DNA of 64,000 nt from Polyangium mundeleinium (lineage in GTDB: Bacteria > Myxococcota_A > Polyangia > Polyangiales > Polyangiaceae), in contig NZ_JAQNDO010000001.1 of the NCBI RefSeq assembly GCF_028369105.1, forward strand, positions 4,184,501 through 4,248,500, written 5' to 3'. The translations under genes were made by a program, and so were the position numbers. Numbering within the stretch: the stretch's first letter is position 1; each line of letters starts with the position of its first letter. Below are positions 41,455 through 50,578 of this stretch, piece by piece. The notes beneath the pieces are model-generated. The model was not told the DNA's origin. It saw only the letters and a list, made by a program, of their open reading frames with translations, and did no database searches.

Positions 41455-43533
41455 GTGTCCCGCTTCCTGTCGTCCCGCCTCGGGCTTTCCTTGGTCGTCC
41501 TCGGCGCCGTGCTCGCCCCCGGATTCGCCTGCGTCCCCACGCCTGCGCCGTGTCCTCCCGCGGAGGACGACGCCGGCTGCACCGGCCAGCGCTGGATCTC
41601 CATCGGGAATCCCAGCGCCCCTTGTCCCGCCGATTCCCTCGGCATATGGGCGGAGGAAAAGCTCTTCAAGGGGCCGGTGGGCGGCCCTCCGCCCGCGCTC
41701 GCGCGGTATTGCGTCTACGAGTGGACCGGCGCGCGCGTGAACGGCCCGGGCGCGACGCAATGCTTGCCGTACGGCCCGAATGGACCGGGGGATGACGAGA
41801 TCAATCACCTCCAGACGGTCGTCGCGGCGGGCGCGGAGCTCGGCGAGGACTGCATCGACACGGCGCCGCTCGGCTTCGAGGAGGACGCCGCGGGCTGGGC
41901 GCGCAAATCGCTCAATCGACGGGCTGGCGGCGTCGATTCGCTGGCGCCGTCCGCCATGGATCCCACGCTCCCGCGCCCGGTACGGGTCGTTGTCGCCGAC
42001 ACGTCGCCCGACGCGCTCTCCGGAGGCATTGCCGTCGGCCAGAGCCGGCACGGCGATACCGTGGCGCACGTCGCCCGTGATCTCGCGTGTCCAAACAGCG
42101 AGGCGGCCCCTTGCGCGGCCCACGTCACGACGGCGCTCGGTTTGCCCCGCGAAGACCTCGCGAATCCCCTGGTCACCTCGCCGGCGCAGGGCGGGTTTTT
42201 CGGCACGGAGGGGGATCTCGCGCAGGCCATCGAGCGGAGCGTGCTCTCCTGGCGTACCGAGGTCGCCGCGGGGCAGGGTGATCCGCGGCTCGTCATCAAT
42301 CTGAGCGTCGGCTGGGAGGACGATCCGGAGCGGAGCAATTGCGCGCCCGAAAAGCTCGCGCAGAATCCCGATTTGCTCGCGCCGCCCGCGCGCGCCGTGC
42401 TCGATGCGATGCGGTATGCCGCGTGCCACGGCGCGCTCCTCCTCGCGGCCGCGGGCAACGATACCGGCGGCCCCACGCCGCCGAGCGGCCTCGTGTGTCC
42501 TGCGCGCTGGGAGGTGATCTCGACGCCCGACGCGGCGACGTGCGACGCGCTCGTCGGCGCCAAGTTCATCGCGGCGTGGGCCGAGCGATGGCCGAACTTC
42601 CCGCGCAGGCCCGCGTCCGCGCAGGCCTACGATCGCGTCGTGTATGCCGTCGGCGGCGTCGATTACAACGACGCCCCCCTCGTCCCGCCGCGCCCGCTCG
42701 CGCGCCCGCGCATCGCGGCCCTCGGCCTGCTCGCGGCCGGCTGGGATATGTCGTCGAATGCCGCGGTCACGCCCAATACGAACGGGCAACCCCCCACGGC
42801 GCCGCCGCTCTTGACGGGCACGTCCGTCGCGACGGCGGTCGCCAGCGCGATCGCCGCGGGCAGGTGGGCGTACAACCCCGCGGCCACAGCGCCCGAGATC
42901 CTCGACGCGATCTATCAATCGGGCGTCGTGCTCCAGCAAAACGGCTCGAACATCCGCGCGGATCCGGATACGTGCGTCGGGACGAACGACTGCGCCGTGC
43001 GCCGCCTCTCCTTGTGCCGTGCCCTCGGCGTGCCTTGCGACGACGCCGCGCCCGTGGGGGCACAGAATGATCCGTTGCCCAATCCGGCCCTGGCGTCCAC
43101 GCTCTTGACCACGCTCGCGGGGGAGTTCAATGCGGCGCTCGTCGCGCAGGCGTCGTTCCCGGACACGTTGTCCATTCCGAGCACACGCCACCCGACGGTC
43201 GCCGCCTCGCCGTGGACGTTCCCGCAGCCGAACTGGCCTGCGTGCCCGGCTTGCGTGCTGGCCGTGAATGGCCCGAACGACGTGGTCCTTTATGCGAGGC
43301 CTGGCGTCACGATGACCGACCTCACGCTCGTGCTCGTCGATCGCCAGGGCAGCCTTCGCTCGGCGCGCGTGGCGGCCACGGCGCAGCGGAATGATGCCCT
43401 GCGGATCGCGATCACGCAGCAGACCGGGTTTTCCGTGGCCGGCACGCGCAGCGTGTGGCTGTCGGGGACGGCGAGGACGCAGAGCGGGACCCCGGTCTCC
43501 GTCGTCCAGCAAATCGCGGTGACCGGGCTCTGA
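41455..43533 (+). CDS. S8 (subtilisin-like) serine protease, lipoprotein
   Basis: A 692-residue exported subtilase. The N-terminal signal ends Ala-Pro-Gly-Phe-Ala-Cys, so it is probably lipidated. The triad is complete: Asp182 in Val-Val-Ala-Asp-Thr-Ser, His199 in Ser-Arg-His-Gly-Asp-Thr-Val-Ala-His-Val, and Ser457 in Thr-Gly-Thr-Ser-Val-Ala-Thr-Ala. The oxyanion Asn335 lies in Ala-Ala-Gly-Asn-Asp. The catalytic domain has extra Cys-containing insertions, and a beta-rich C-terminal domain follows from about residue 560. GTG start with GGAGG upstream. The promoter element 29 bases upstream ties it to the sigma/CHAT regulon. It might process surface proteins, or the exported graspetide leader; the second idea is speculative. 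Confidence 0.9.
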   Translation: MSRFLSSRLGLSLVVLGAVLAPGFACVPTPAPCPPAEDDAGCTGQRWISIGNPSAPCPADSLGIWAEEKLFKGPVGGPPPALARYCVYEWTGARVNGPGATQCLPYGPNGPGDDEINHLQTVVAAGAELGEDCIDTAPLGFEEDAAGWARKSLNRRAGGVDSLAPSAMDPTLPRPVRVVVADTSPDALSGGIAVGQSRHGDTVAHVARDLACPNSEAAPCAAHVTTALGLPREDLANPLVTSPAQGGFFGTEGDLAQAIERSVLSWRTEVAAGQGDPRLVINLSVGWEDDPERSNCAPEKLAQNPDLLAPPARAVLDAMRYAACHGALLLAAAGNDTGGPTPPSGLVCPARWEVISTPDAATCDALVGAKFIAAWAERWPNFPRRPASAQAYDRVVYAVGGVDYNDAPLVPPRPLARPRIAALGLLAAGWDMSSNAAVTPNTNGQPPTAPPLLTGTSVATAVASAIAAGRWAYNPAATAPEILDAIYQSGVVLQQNGSNIRADPDTCVGTNDCAVRRLSLCRALGVPCDDAAPVGAQNDPLPNPALASTLLTTLAGEFNAALVAQASFPDTLSIPSTRHPTVAASPWTFPQPNWPACPACVLAVNGPNDVVLYARPGVTMTDLTLVLVDRQGSLRSARVAATAQRNDALRIAITQQTGFSVAGTRSVWLSGTARTQSGTPVSVVQQIAVTGL

Positions 43534-43539
43534 GCGGGA

Positions 43540-44856
43540 TCAAGGGCGGAATCGGACGGCCTCGCCCCGCCGGGTGGGGCCGTAGCTCGCCGCGGAGACG
43601 AGCGTGTTCCGGTCATAAAGGAGGATGGTCCCGCCGCGATTGCCGAGCGCCATGCCCCCTTCGACGTCGCGGCGCACCTCGATCTCGATGTCCTCGCCCG
43701 CACCGATCGTCCCTCCGAGCGGCGCGGGGCGCGCCATGCGATCCCGCAAGGTCCAGCCCGAAAGATCAATGGCCTCCGCGGACACGTTGCGGAGGCGAAT
43801 CCATTCCTTCCCGCTGTCAGGGTTCGGCATCGCCTCCTCGATGACGACCGGCCCCTCGTTGCGTAGAGCCGCTCGTACGGGCCGGATCACGGCAGGCCCT
43901 TCCTCCAGCGCATCGGCCCTGCCGTCCCCGACGAAGACCGGATAAAGGGATCGAATGTGGTCGCCGAGGGAGCCGTCTTCACGGACGTCGCGGTAAAGGA
44001 CGAGATCGTAGGTCTCGTCGTGGATCCGGATGCGCCGCCGGTTGTCCTCGAAGAGGCCTGCCACGCTCTCGTGGAAAGCGACGGCGCCGATGGCGATGTC
44101 GAACGCGGGGCTCGTGCCGATGAAGAATCCGCCGATCCTCTTGAACAGCTCGGCTCGCACCGTCCCCGATAGGTCGGTGTAGTACAAGAGCATCTGGAGC
44201 GTCACCGAGCTCGGCGCCGAGTGATGGTCGAGGTGGCGCACGCCGCACTGGTATCCCAGATAGTTTACGCGCCGGTGGGACTCGTCCAGGTAAAACTTGA
44301 CCCACGAATGGTACCCGGAGAGCTCGCCCAGCGCCTCGATGCCGCGACGTGGATCGTACCGGCCTTCCCCCACGAAGACGTGCTCGAACGCCGAGGCGTC
44401 CTCCAGAATACGGCGGTTATAATGGTTCGTGTAGGTCTGAAACCAGAGGTCCCGCAGGTGTTCCTGGAGATTCGCCTCGGAGAGCGCGTGCCCGAGCTCC
44501 TCGCGAATGTACACGAGCGCTCGTTGCATCACGGGCGTCCGGGCGACGATTCGAAGGAAATCGTGGATCTCCCGCTCTTCTTCCGGCGACTCGCTCTCCG
44601 GGGCGTACGGGTCGAGGATGTAATTGTCGAGGAGAGCGAGGAGCGCCGCATACGTCGGCCTGCGCAGGACGGCCGGATCGACGTAGGCGAAGAGCGGGCG
44701 CGTCGCGAGGTCCACGTGGCGCTTGCCGGAAGCGCAGCCCTGGAGATCGAGCTTGATGTCGGCGTCCTCCGGAATCCACGTGCTCTCGGCCGTTCGGGCC
44801 GCGACGTGGCATCCCTCGTGCGCCTGATCGAGGTCCCACAGCTCCTCGTAGATCAT
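43540..44856 (-). CDS. XendoU-type endoribonuclease with C-terminal lamin-tail domain
   Basis: A 438-residue protein whose first 300 residues match eukaryotic-type EndoU (XendoU/placental protein 11), a metal-dependent uridylate-preferring endoribonuclease. Matches include Phe-Glu-His159-Val-Phe-Val-Gly-Glu, Gly-Tyr-His183-Ser-Trp-Val-Lys-Phe-Tyr and Lys239 before Ile-Gly-Gly-Phe-Phe-Ile-Gly-Thr-Ser-Pro, the two His and the Lys of the active site. Residues about 335-438 look like a lamin-tail domain (Trp-Ile-Arg-Leu-Arg-Asn-Val-Ser, then Leu-Ser-Gly-Trp-Thr-Leu-Arg-Asp). There is no signal peptide. GGGGGGAC precedes ATG 44856; the frame further upstream is not needed by the fold. It converges with the S8 gene. 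Could be an RNA-processing enzyme or a toxin; no immunity gene is evident. Confidence 0.85.
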   Translation of the reverse strand: MIYEELWDLDQAHEGCHVAARTAESTWIPEDADIKLDLQGCASGKRHVDLATRPLFAYVDPAVLRRPTYAALLALLDNYILDPYAPESESPEEEREIHDFLRIVARTPVMQRALVYIREELGHALSEANLQEHLRDLWFQTYTNHYNRRILEDASAFEHVFVGEGRYDPRRGIEALGELSGYHSWVKFYLDESHRRVNYLGYQCGVRHLDHHSAPSSVTLQMLLYYTDLSGTVRAELFKRIGGFFIGTSPAFDIAIGAVAFHESVAGLFEDNRRRIRIHDETYDLVLYRDVREDGSLGDHIRSLYPVFVGDGRADALEEGPAVIRPVRAALRNEGPVVIEEAMPNPDSGKEWIRLRNVSAEAIDLSGWTLRDRMARPAPLGGTIGAGEDIEIEVRRDVEGGMALGNRGGTILLYDRNTLVSAASYGPTRRGEAVRFRP

Positions 44857-44962
44857 AGGTCCCCCCCAGAGATATCTATGGTCGAGGAGGCCCGGCTGCC
44901 ATCCCTTCCGAGCGCCCGTCCCGCCCTGAAATCCCGAGAGATCCTGGCAGGAGGCCGTACGT

Positions 44963-46159
44963 TCAGGCGGAATGCAGCACGATGGGCAACGAGCCGGGGC
45001 CACGCACCAAAAGCGTGCGGTGCCAGGCCATCGGCTCGGGGCCGGGGGAGATGCGGCGCGCGCGATCGAAGAGCGCCTCCAGCGCGAGGCGCCCCTCCAT
45101 GCGCGCGAGCTGCGCGCCGAGGCAAAAATGCACGCCGTGGCCGAAGGGCAGGTTCTTCGCGCCGGGCCGCTCCAGGTTGAAGTGGCCCGCGTCCGGGAAC
45201 TGGGATTCGTCGCGGTTGGCCGAGCCGACCATCACGAGCAGCGGCGCGCCTTTGGGCAATGTCACGCCGCCGAGCTCGACCTCCGCGGTCGTCGTGCGGG
45301 GCACCGCGTGGAGCGGCGGCTCGTACCGCAGCACCTCGTCGATGAAGGCAGGGAGGAGCGACCGATCCGCGCGTAGCTTCTCCCAAAGCTCCGGCCGTTC
45401 GAGGAGGATCACGAGCGAGGTGCCGAGCATGTTCACCGCGGTCTCGATGCCGCCCACGAGGAGCAAGGTCATGAAGGCAATCAGCTCGTCCTCGGTCAGG
45501 GCCTCGCCGTCGACCTTGGCCGCGAGCAGGTCACTCACGAGATCCTCGGCGGGCGCGGCCCGGCGTTCTTCCAAGAGCTCGCCGAAATAACGCCGCAGGT
45601 CCGCCACGGCGTCGCGGGCGAGCTGCATGCGATCGTGTTCGTCCGGACGCACCGTGGTGACGCCGCCGGTGATGAGGTCCGCCCATCGCTTGAGGCGCGC
45701 GTGAAGCGAGGGGGAGAGCCCCATCAGGTCGCCGATGACGAAGGCCGGAATTCGCAGGGCATAAGGCGGCATGATATCGACGGGCTCTCCGAGCGGCAGC
45801 TCGGCGACGGCTTGCTCGGCAAATGCCCGCACGCGTGGCTCCACCCGCGCCATGGCGAAGGTGCCAAAGGCCTTCGAGACGAGCGCGCGGAGCCGCCCGT
45901 GCTGGGGCGGATCCATGGTGATCATCGAATCGGCGAACGGATTGCCGCCGAGCCACGGCGGGTTCACCGCCAGGCCAAAGCCGCGCGAGGAAAAGAGCTC
46001 GGGATGCTTGAGCACGAAGAGGACGTCGTCGTGCCGCGTGACGGCCCACATGCCACCCGGGTCCACCTGACATACGGGCGCGTCGCGGCGCATCTCCGCA
46101 TAAACCGGGTAGGGATGGGTCCGGAACTCCGGCGAGAGCACGTTGTAACGGAACGTCAT
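44963..46159 (-). CDS. Cytochrome P450
   Basis: A 398-residue bacterial class P450, a haem monooxygenase dependent on a ferredoxin and reductase encoded elsewhere. Visible landmarks are the I-helix Leu-Val-Gly-Gly-Ile-Glu-Thr, the K-helix Glu-x-x-Arg (Asp-Glu-Val-Leu-Arg-Tyr-Glu-Pro-Pro), and the haem loop Phe-Gly-His-Gly-Val-His-Phe-Cys346-Leu-Gly. The C-helix region Asp-Pro-Pro-Gln-His-Gly-Arg-Leu-Arg is also standard. The acid of the usual acid-alcohol pair is a Glu, followed by Thr. The start follows GGAG at a good distance and removes a long spurious upstream frame. The substrate is unknown; no redox partner or biosynthetic genes are adjacent. Confidence 0.93.
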   Translation of the reverse strand: MTFRYNVLSPEFRTHPYPVYAEMRRDAPVCQVDPGGMWAVTRHDDVLFVLKHPELFSSRGFGLAVNPPWLGGNPFADSMITMDPPQHGRLRALVSKAFGTFAMARVEPRVRAFAEQAVAELPLGEPVDIMPPYALRIPAFVIGDLMGLSPSLHARLKRWADLITGGVTTVRPDEHDRMQLARDAVADLRRYFGELLEERRAAPAEDLVSDLLAAKVDGEALTEDELIAFMTLLLVGGIETAVNMLGTSLVILLERPELWEKLRADRSLLPAFIDEVLRYEPPLHAVPRTTTAEVELGGVTLPKGAPLLVMVGSANRDESQFPDAGHFNLERPGAKNLPFGHGVHFCLGAQLARMEGRLALEALFDRARRISPGPEPMAWHRTLLVRGPGSLPIVLHSA

Positions 46160-46210
46160 GAAGGAACTCCAAGGTGGAAGGTCGACGCGCTCCGGCGCGT
46201 TGGCGCCGCC

Positions 46211-47068
46211 ATGCCCGTGCTCCCTACCGCGACCCGGCAGAAAGGCAAACCCCAGGCCGCGCTCATGATAGCCGCAGCCCTGGTCGCGTCCGGCTGTTCG
46301 CGTCGGGAGAGCAGGGATCCCGCGCCTTCCGCCGGGCCGGAGGCGCCCGTGGCTGCGTCCGCGCCGCCCCCCGAAGTTTCGGCCGAGGCCGCGCCGAGCG
46401 CTTCCGTCGCCGCCGCCGCGCCGCCGTGCGCGGGGGCCGAGGCGCGCCCCGGCGTGGAGGCCCACGAGGGCCATATCTATTATTGCGCGCAGGATGGATC
46501 CGCGCGCAAGTTGACCGATTCGGGGAAAGACAACTCGCCCGCGCTCTCTCCGGATGGGAAGCGGGTCGTCTTCGTGCGAGCCGAGGGGATTTCGCCCGCC
46601 GATGAGGACGGCATTCGGGTCACCGACAACCGCATTCTGCTCCACGACCTCGCATCCGGACAGACCCGTGAGATCGCGAAAAACGGCATGTGCCTGAGCT
46701 TGTGGTCCCCGGTCTTCGCGTTCGACGATCTGGTCTTGATCGACGCGCGGGGCTACGAGATTCCCCGGTATACCCACACGAGCGTCTGCGGCGTCGACCT
46801 CCGGGAAAAAACGCCCGTGGTGAAGGCCGTCGCGGGAGGGACCGATTGCGTCGTCGCCATTCGCACCGGGCCCTATCGAGGTCATCTCTACGCCGAGGGC
46901 TGGCGTAGTCCCGGCCCCACGGAATCTCACGAGATCGTCGATCGCGCGGGGCGCTCTGTGCGTCAGCTCGAAGCTTCGGCCTTCACCGACGATCCCCCCG
47001 AGGGACCGGGGGCCCAGACCGGGGCCTTCTGTCGTCCCCCACGGCGGCTCGATTTTCACAAGAAGTGA
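46211..47068 (+). CDS. TolB-like propeller lipoprotein
   Basis: A 285-residue probable lipoprotein: signal ending Val-Ala-Ser-Gly-Cys (Cys29), a Pro/Ala/Ser-rich linker to about residue 75, then a beta-rich domain with TolB/WD40-like blades (Asp-Asn-Ser-Pro-Ala-Leu-Ser-Pro-Asp-Gly-Lys-Arg-Val-Val-Phe-Val). Several cysteines suggest disulfides outside the cytoplasm. Function unknown. ATG 46211 gives a rather long n-region; the ATG at 46265 would shorten it and still keep the lipobox. It is divergent from the P450 gene across 51 bases and 24 bases upstream of another small lipoprotein gene. Confidence 0.75.
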   Translation: MPVLPTATRQKGKPQAALMIAAALVASGCSRRESRDPAPSAGPEAPVAASAPPPEVSAEAAPSASVAAAAPPCAGAEARPGVEAHEGHIYYCAQDGSARKLTDSGKDNSPALSPDGKRVVFVRAEGISPADEDGIRVTDNRILLHDLASGQTREIAKNGMCLSLWSPVFAFDDLVLIDARGYEIPRYTHTSVCGVDLREKTPVVKAVAGGTDCVVAIRTGPYRGHLYAEGWRSPGPTESHEIVDRAGRSVRQLEASAFTDDPPEGPGAQTGAFCRPPRRLDFHKK

Positions 47069-47092
47069 GCCCGCCATGATAGAGTGCGGACG

Positions 47093-47896
47093 ATGCTCCG
47101 CAACCAACGCCTCGTTCTCGGCGCCGCGCTCTCCGCATTCAGTTTGAGCTGCAACGTCATCTCGCCACCACCCTTGCTGCCGAACCTCGCGAGGATCGCG
47201 CCGAACGAGCCGGGCGACATGCGGGTCATGCTCGTCGTGGGGCTCGGCGCGGGGATCTGGGTCGACGGCGGGGTCGGGGCCGAGCTGCGGGTCGAATCCC
47301 AGGTCAACGAATGGGCGACCGTGGGCGGTGGGCTCTCGGGCGCGCTCAATCTGGACTACGACGACGCCGATCCCGCGTCGGCCTTCATCCCCCGGCACAA
47401 TCATCCACGCTTTCTTTATGCGGCGCGGACGTGGGGGCGGTTCAATCCGGGGGAGCTCGATTGGTTCGCGCTGAAGGCAGGCGTGGGGATCACGGGCACG
47501 AACAAGGGGACGGTCGCGCTGACGCTCGACGGCGCACCGCTGTTCGGCCATTCATTCGAGGTCGGCGGGGAAGCGGGGAGCGCGCCCTGGCTCGTGAGCC
47601 CGTACGGCGGGCCCGTCGTGGCTCTGTCGGTCCCCCTGCGGCAGGGGGAAAACATCATGGACCAAAAAGTCTCGCTGGGGCTCGGGCCCGATATGCATTC
47701 GACGAGCCACAGGGAGCCGGTGCCGTTCACCACGACGTTTTTCGTGGGCGCGCAAGGAGGGCTCGCTGTGGACGCGCCCGGCGCCCCTGCCTGGACCGGG
47801 GCGCTGGAGATTCTCTCGTTGCTCGGGATCTCGGACACGCATGCCGCGGTGCTCATGGGCATTGCGACGGGGCAAGGCGTGCGCGTGCGTCCGTGA
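47093..47896 (+). CDS. Lipoprotein, possible outer-membrane-associated protein
   Basis: A 267-residue protein with a signal ending Ser-Leu-Ser-Cys (Cys20). The remainder is rich in Gly and alternating hydrophobic residues (Leu-Gly-Ala-Gly-Ile-Trp-Val-Asp-Gly-Gly-Val-Gly-Ala-Glu-Leu, then Trp-Phe-Ala-Leu-Lys-Ala-Gly-Val-Gly), as in outer-membrane barrel or surface beta proteins. No family assigned. ATG 47093 is preferred; a GTG three codons earlier is the alternative. It follows the TolB-like gene closely and converges with the DUF2169 gene after 12 bases. Confidence 0.7.
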   Translation: MLRNQRLVLGAALSAFSLSCNVISPPPLLPNLARIAPNEPGDMRVMLVVGLGAGIWVDGGVGAELRVESQVNEWATVGGGLSGALNLDYDDADPASAFIPRHNHPRFLYAARTWGRFNPGELDWFALKAGVGITGTNKGTVALTLDGAPLFGHSFEVGGEAGSAPWLVSPYGGPVVALSVPLRQGENIMDQKVSLGLGPDMHSTSHREPVPFTTTFFVGAQGGLAVDAPGAPAWTGALEILSLLGISDTHAAVLMGIATGQGVRVRP

Positions 47897-47908
47897 GCGG
47901 ACGATCCT

Positions 47909-50556
47909 TCATCGTTTCGGGCGGCCCGCCACGGTGCGCGTGAGCGCGAGCACGCGGAGCGCGACGATCTGCGACTCACTCTGATCTTGCTGCGGCAAGG
48001 CTAAGGCGATGAGGCGGGCCGAGAACCTCGAAAAGAGCGGCAGCTTCTTCGCGAGGTCGATCGGCAGGTAGGTCGGGATGCCTTTGTCCGCCATCGGTCC
48101 GTGGAGCAACGCCCGGATCCATTCGGCGCCGGAGAGCTCGCGTTCTGGTACTTGCGTCGCTCGAGCAGCACCCGCCGCGAATGCACGTCGAGGTAATCGG
48201 GCGGGAGCATGCGGTTTGCCTTCGCCCACGCCTCGCGCACGCGGAGCGAGAAGCTCGCTGCGACCTCGGCGGAGCTGCCGAGTGGTGTGCCGCGCGCCTC
48301 GTTCGCGAGATCGAGCGTCTCCTTGAGTTTCTTGTCGCCCACCGCGAGCGGCGCGGCCGCGCTCGACAAGACTTCGAGGAGCTCGATTTCGTCGAAGGGG
48401 AATTCGAGATCCCCCGCGACGACGAGGAGCGGTGGTTCGAGCACGCCGTCGTCGTTGACCGCCGAGAAGAGCGCATTCTCCACGTCGAGCGTGGGCGTGG
48501 CCCGCGTGAGGACCTTGGAGACGCGGGATTTGTCGTCCTTCGCTTTTTCCTCCGGGGTCTTTTCTTTCTTGCGCTCGGGCTTCTTGCGAGGCTTGGGCGG
48601 CGGAGCCTCCGGATCCTCGTCGTTCCACGGGTCCTCGGAGGCCTCGTTGGCGGGCTCTTCGGGAGCAGGCGCCGCTGGTTCGATAAGGGGCTTCCAGGTT
48701 TCCTGTTCGGAGAGCCGCGGGGGAAGCTCGGGCGCGAACCACAGGAGATCAACGAGAAAACCCGCGGTCGTCGGCGCCGCGGCAGCGGGTTTGTCGCGCC
48801 GCTCCTTTTCGCGTTCGTCCTCCGCGGGCGCTGTTGCGGCGGCGGCATGGGAGGCCTCGGCCGCGCCGAGGAATGCCGCTGTGGCGAGGACACGCGGATC
48901 GGTCTTGGCGGGGCGCGAACGGTCCTTTTCGATCGGGGCCGGCGGCGCGGCGGGCGGCGGGGCCTCGGGCGCGGGGCGCGCCTTTTGCGCGGCGAGCACC
49001 GCCGCTTGCCCCACCGTGGTGCCGGCAGGGCGCGCGACGGGCGGCGGCTGCATCGGGAGGGCGGGCGCGGGCGGCGCCGAATGCGGGACGACGACGCCCG
49101 GGAGTGACGGGGCCTGCGGGCGCAAAGGCGCGGGCGCGAGGTGCGTCTGCGGCGGCGTCGTCAGGGGAGGAGGCGGCGGCGCTGCCATGGGCGGCGGTGG
49201 GGCCACGACCGGCGGCGGCGTGGTCCTGGGCGGCGCGGGCGCAGGCGCAGGCGCGGGCGTCTTCGTCCCGGCGAGCCACGTCGGTATTGCATGACGAGGA
49301 ATGGTCTCGACGAACACCGCGGTGTCCTGCTGATCTTCGGGCGGCACTTGGGGAGGCGGCACTTGGGGAGGCGGCGCTTTGGGGGGCGGCGCTTTGGGGG
49401 GCGGCGGCGGAGCGGCCAGGCCCGGGGCAGCGAAGGGCAAGGCCGGCGAGGCCTTGAAGGGCAGGGGATTCATGCCGAGGCCCTGGAGGCTGTCGGCCGT
49501 CGTCTGCGTGAGATCGAGATCGTCATCGTCTTCTATCGAAGGCGCCGGTTCGGGCGTGGCGCGGGGCGGTTCGGGGAAACGCGCGGGTTCGCCCGGGTAC
49601 TCGACCCCGATGAAGATGCGGCCCGGCTGATCACGGCCGTCGAGGGGGATTTGCGCGCGGAACGTGAGGCTCGCGATGGCGCGGTTCGTGTCTATCCACA
49701 AGGTGTCGGGGACGAGATCGGGCTCCCAGGGCGGCAGGCCTTCGATCTCCACGCGCATGCGCGGCTTGATCCCCGGCAGGCGCGTGGAGAATCGCTCGAT
49801 CTCCGGGTGCATGTTTTCGAGCAAAAGGGGCTCGTCCGGCCGCAGCTCGGAGACGAGCTGATCCGGCGGCGCGCTCTGGAAATACGAGCCGTCGAAGTCC
49901 ATCCCGAGCGGCGTCTCGGTCCAGGTGTTGTTCGCGAACGCCCCCACGAGCGCGCCGAGCTTGGCGCTGCGGACGAGCCACCGCGAAGCAATGGGGCCGA
50001 ACCCGACCGGGGGGATCGGGCGGGAGACGTCCGCATCCATGAGCCCGGGGGGCTTCAGGTTTGGCAAGGTACGCCGCCCGTACGCGTCGACGACGGACGG
50101 GTCGATCCCGACGGGATTCCACGAATCCTCGCCGCCGGCGGCGCGCTCGTAGCGGAGGGGCATCTGCGTCCATTTGGGCCCCTCCGAGACGGCGCCGTCC
50201 CTCGTGACCGTGCGCGCGCCGAGGACCTCGATCGATTTGTCGACGTCCGCGACGACGAGCCTCGCGAAGAGCGAACGCACGGGCTCCCGCCGCGGCGCGA
50301 ACGCGCTGCCGACGAGCACGACCTCCGGCCGGGGCTTGGTGGGCGCGAGGTCGCTCGGGGCATAAACGCATTTGCCCGGGTCGTCGTCCCAGTGGTTGTC
50401 GCGCTCGTTGATGCCCTCGGGCTCGGTCGCCACGATCGACGTGCCGGGCTTGAGCGCGTACGTCAGCTTGCAGACGACCGTGAGCGACCATTGCCCCGGC
50501 TGCTCCTGCCACGTGACAGAGCCCGTGAGAACGGGCGGGAGGGTGATGATCTCCAT
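47909..50556 (-). CDS. DUF2169 type VI secretion accessory protein, frameshifted near the C-terminus
   Basis: The N-terminal 340 residues match DUF2169, a family encoded beside VgrG/PAAR genes and thought to help load spike effectors. A long Pro/Ala/Lys-rich linker follows, then a C-terminal module. From the start codon the frame stays open to a stop at 48001, but after about 48143 it reads unnatural Ser/Arg-rich sequence. The expected ending (Glu-Leu-Ser-Gly-Ala-Glu-Trp-Ile-Arg, then Pro-Thr-Tyr-Leu-Pro-Ile-Asp-Leu-Ala-Lys-Lys-Leu-Pro-Leu-Phe, as in DUF2169 homologues) continues in the neighbouring frame to a stop at 47909. One missing base near 48140-48144 explains this. Real mutation and sequencing error cannot be told apart here. 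First gene after the PAAR and VgrG genes on the same strand. Confidence 0.8.
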
Positions 50557-50578
50557 GAATACGATTCCTGCCCGCGGC

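Noticed and set aside
44857-45003. 49-codon N-terminal extension of the XendoU protein
   Set aside because: The extension adds nothing to the fold and a good ribosome-binding site precedes ATG 44856.
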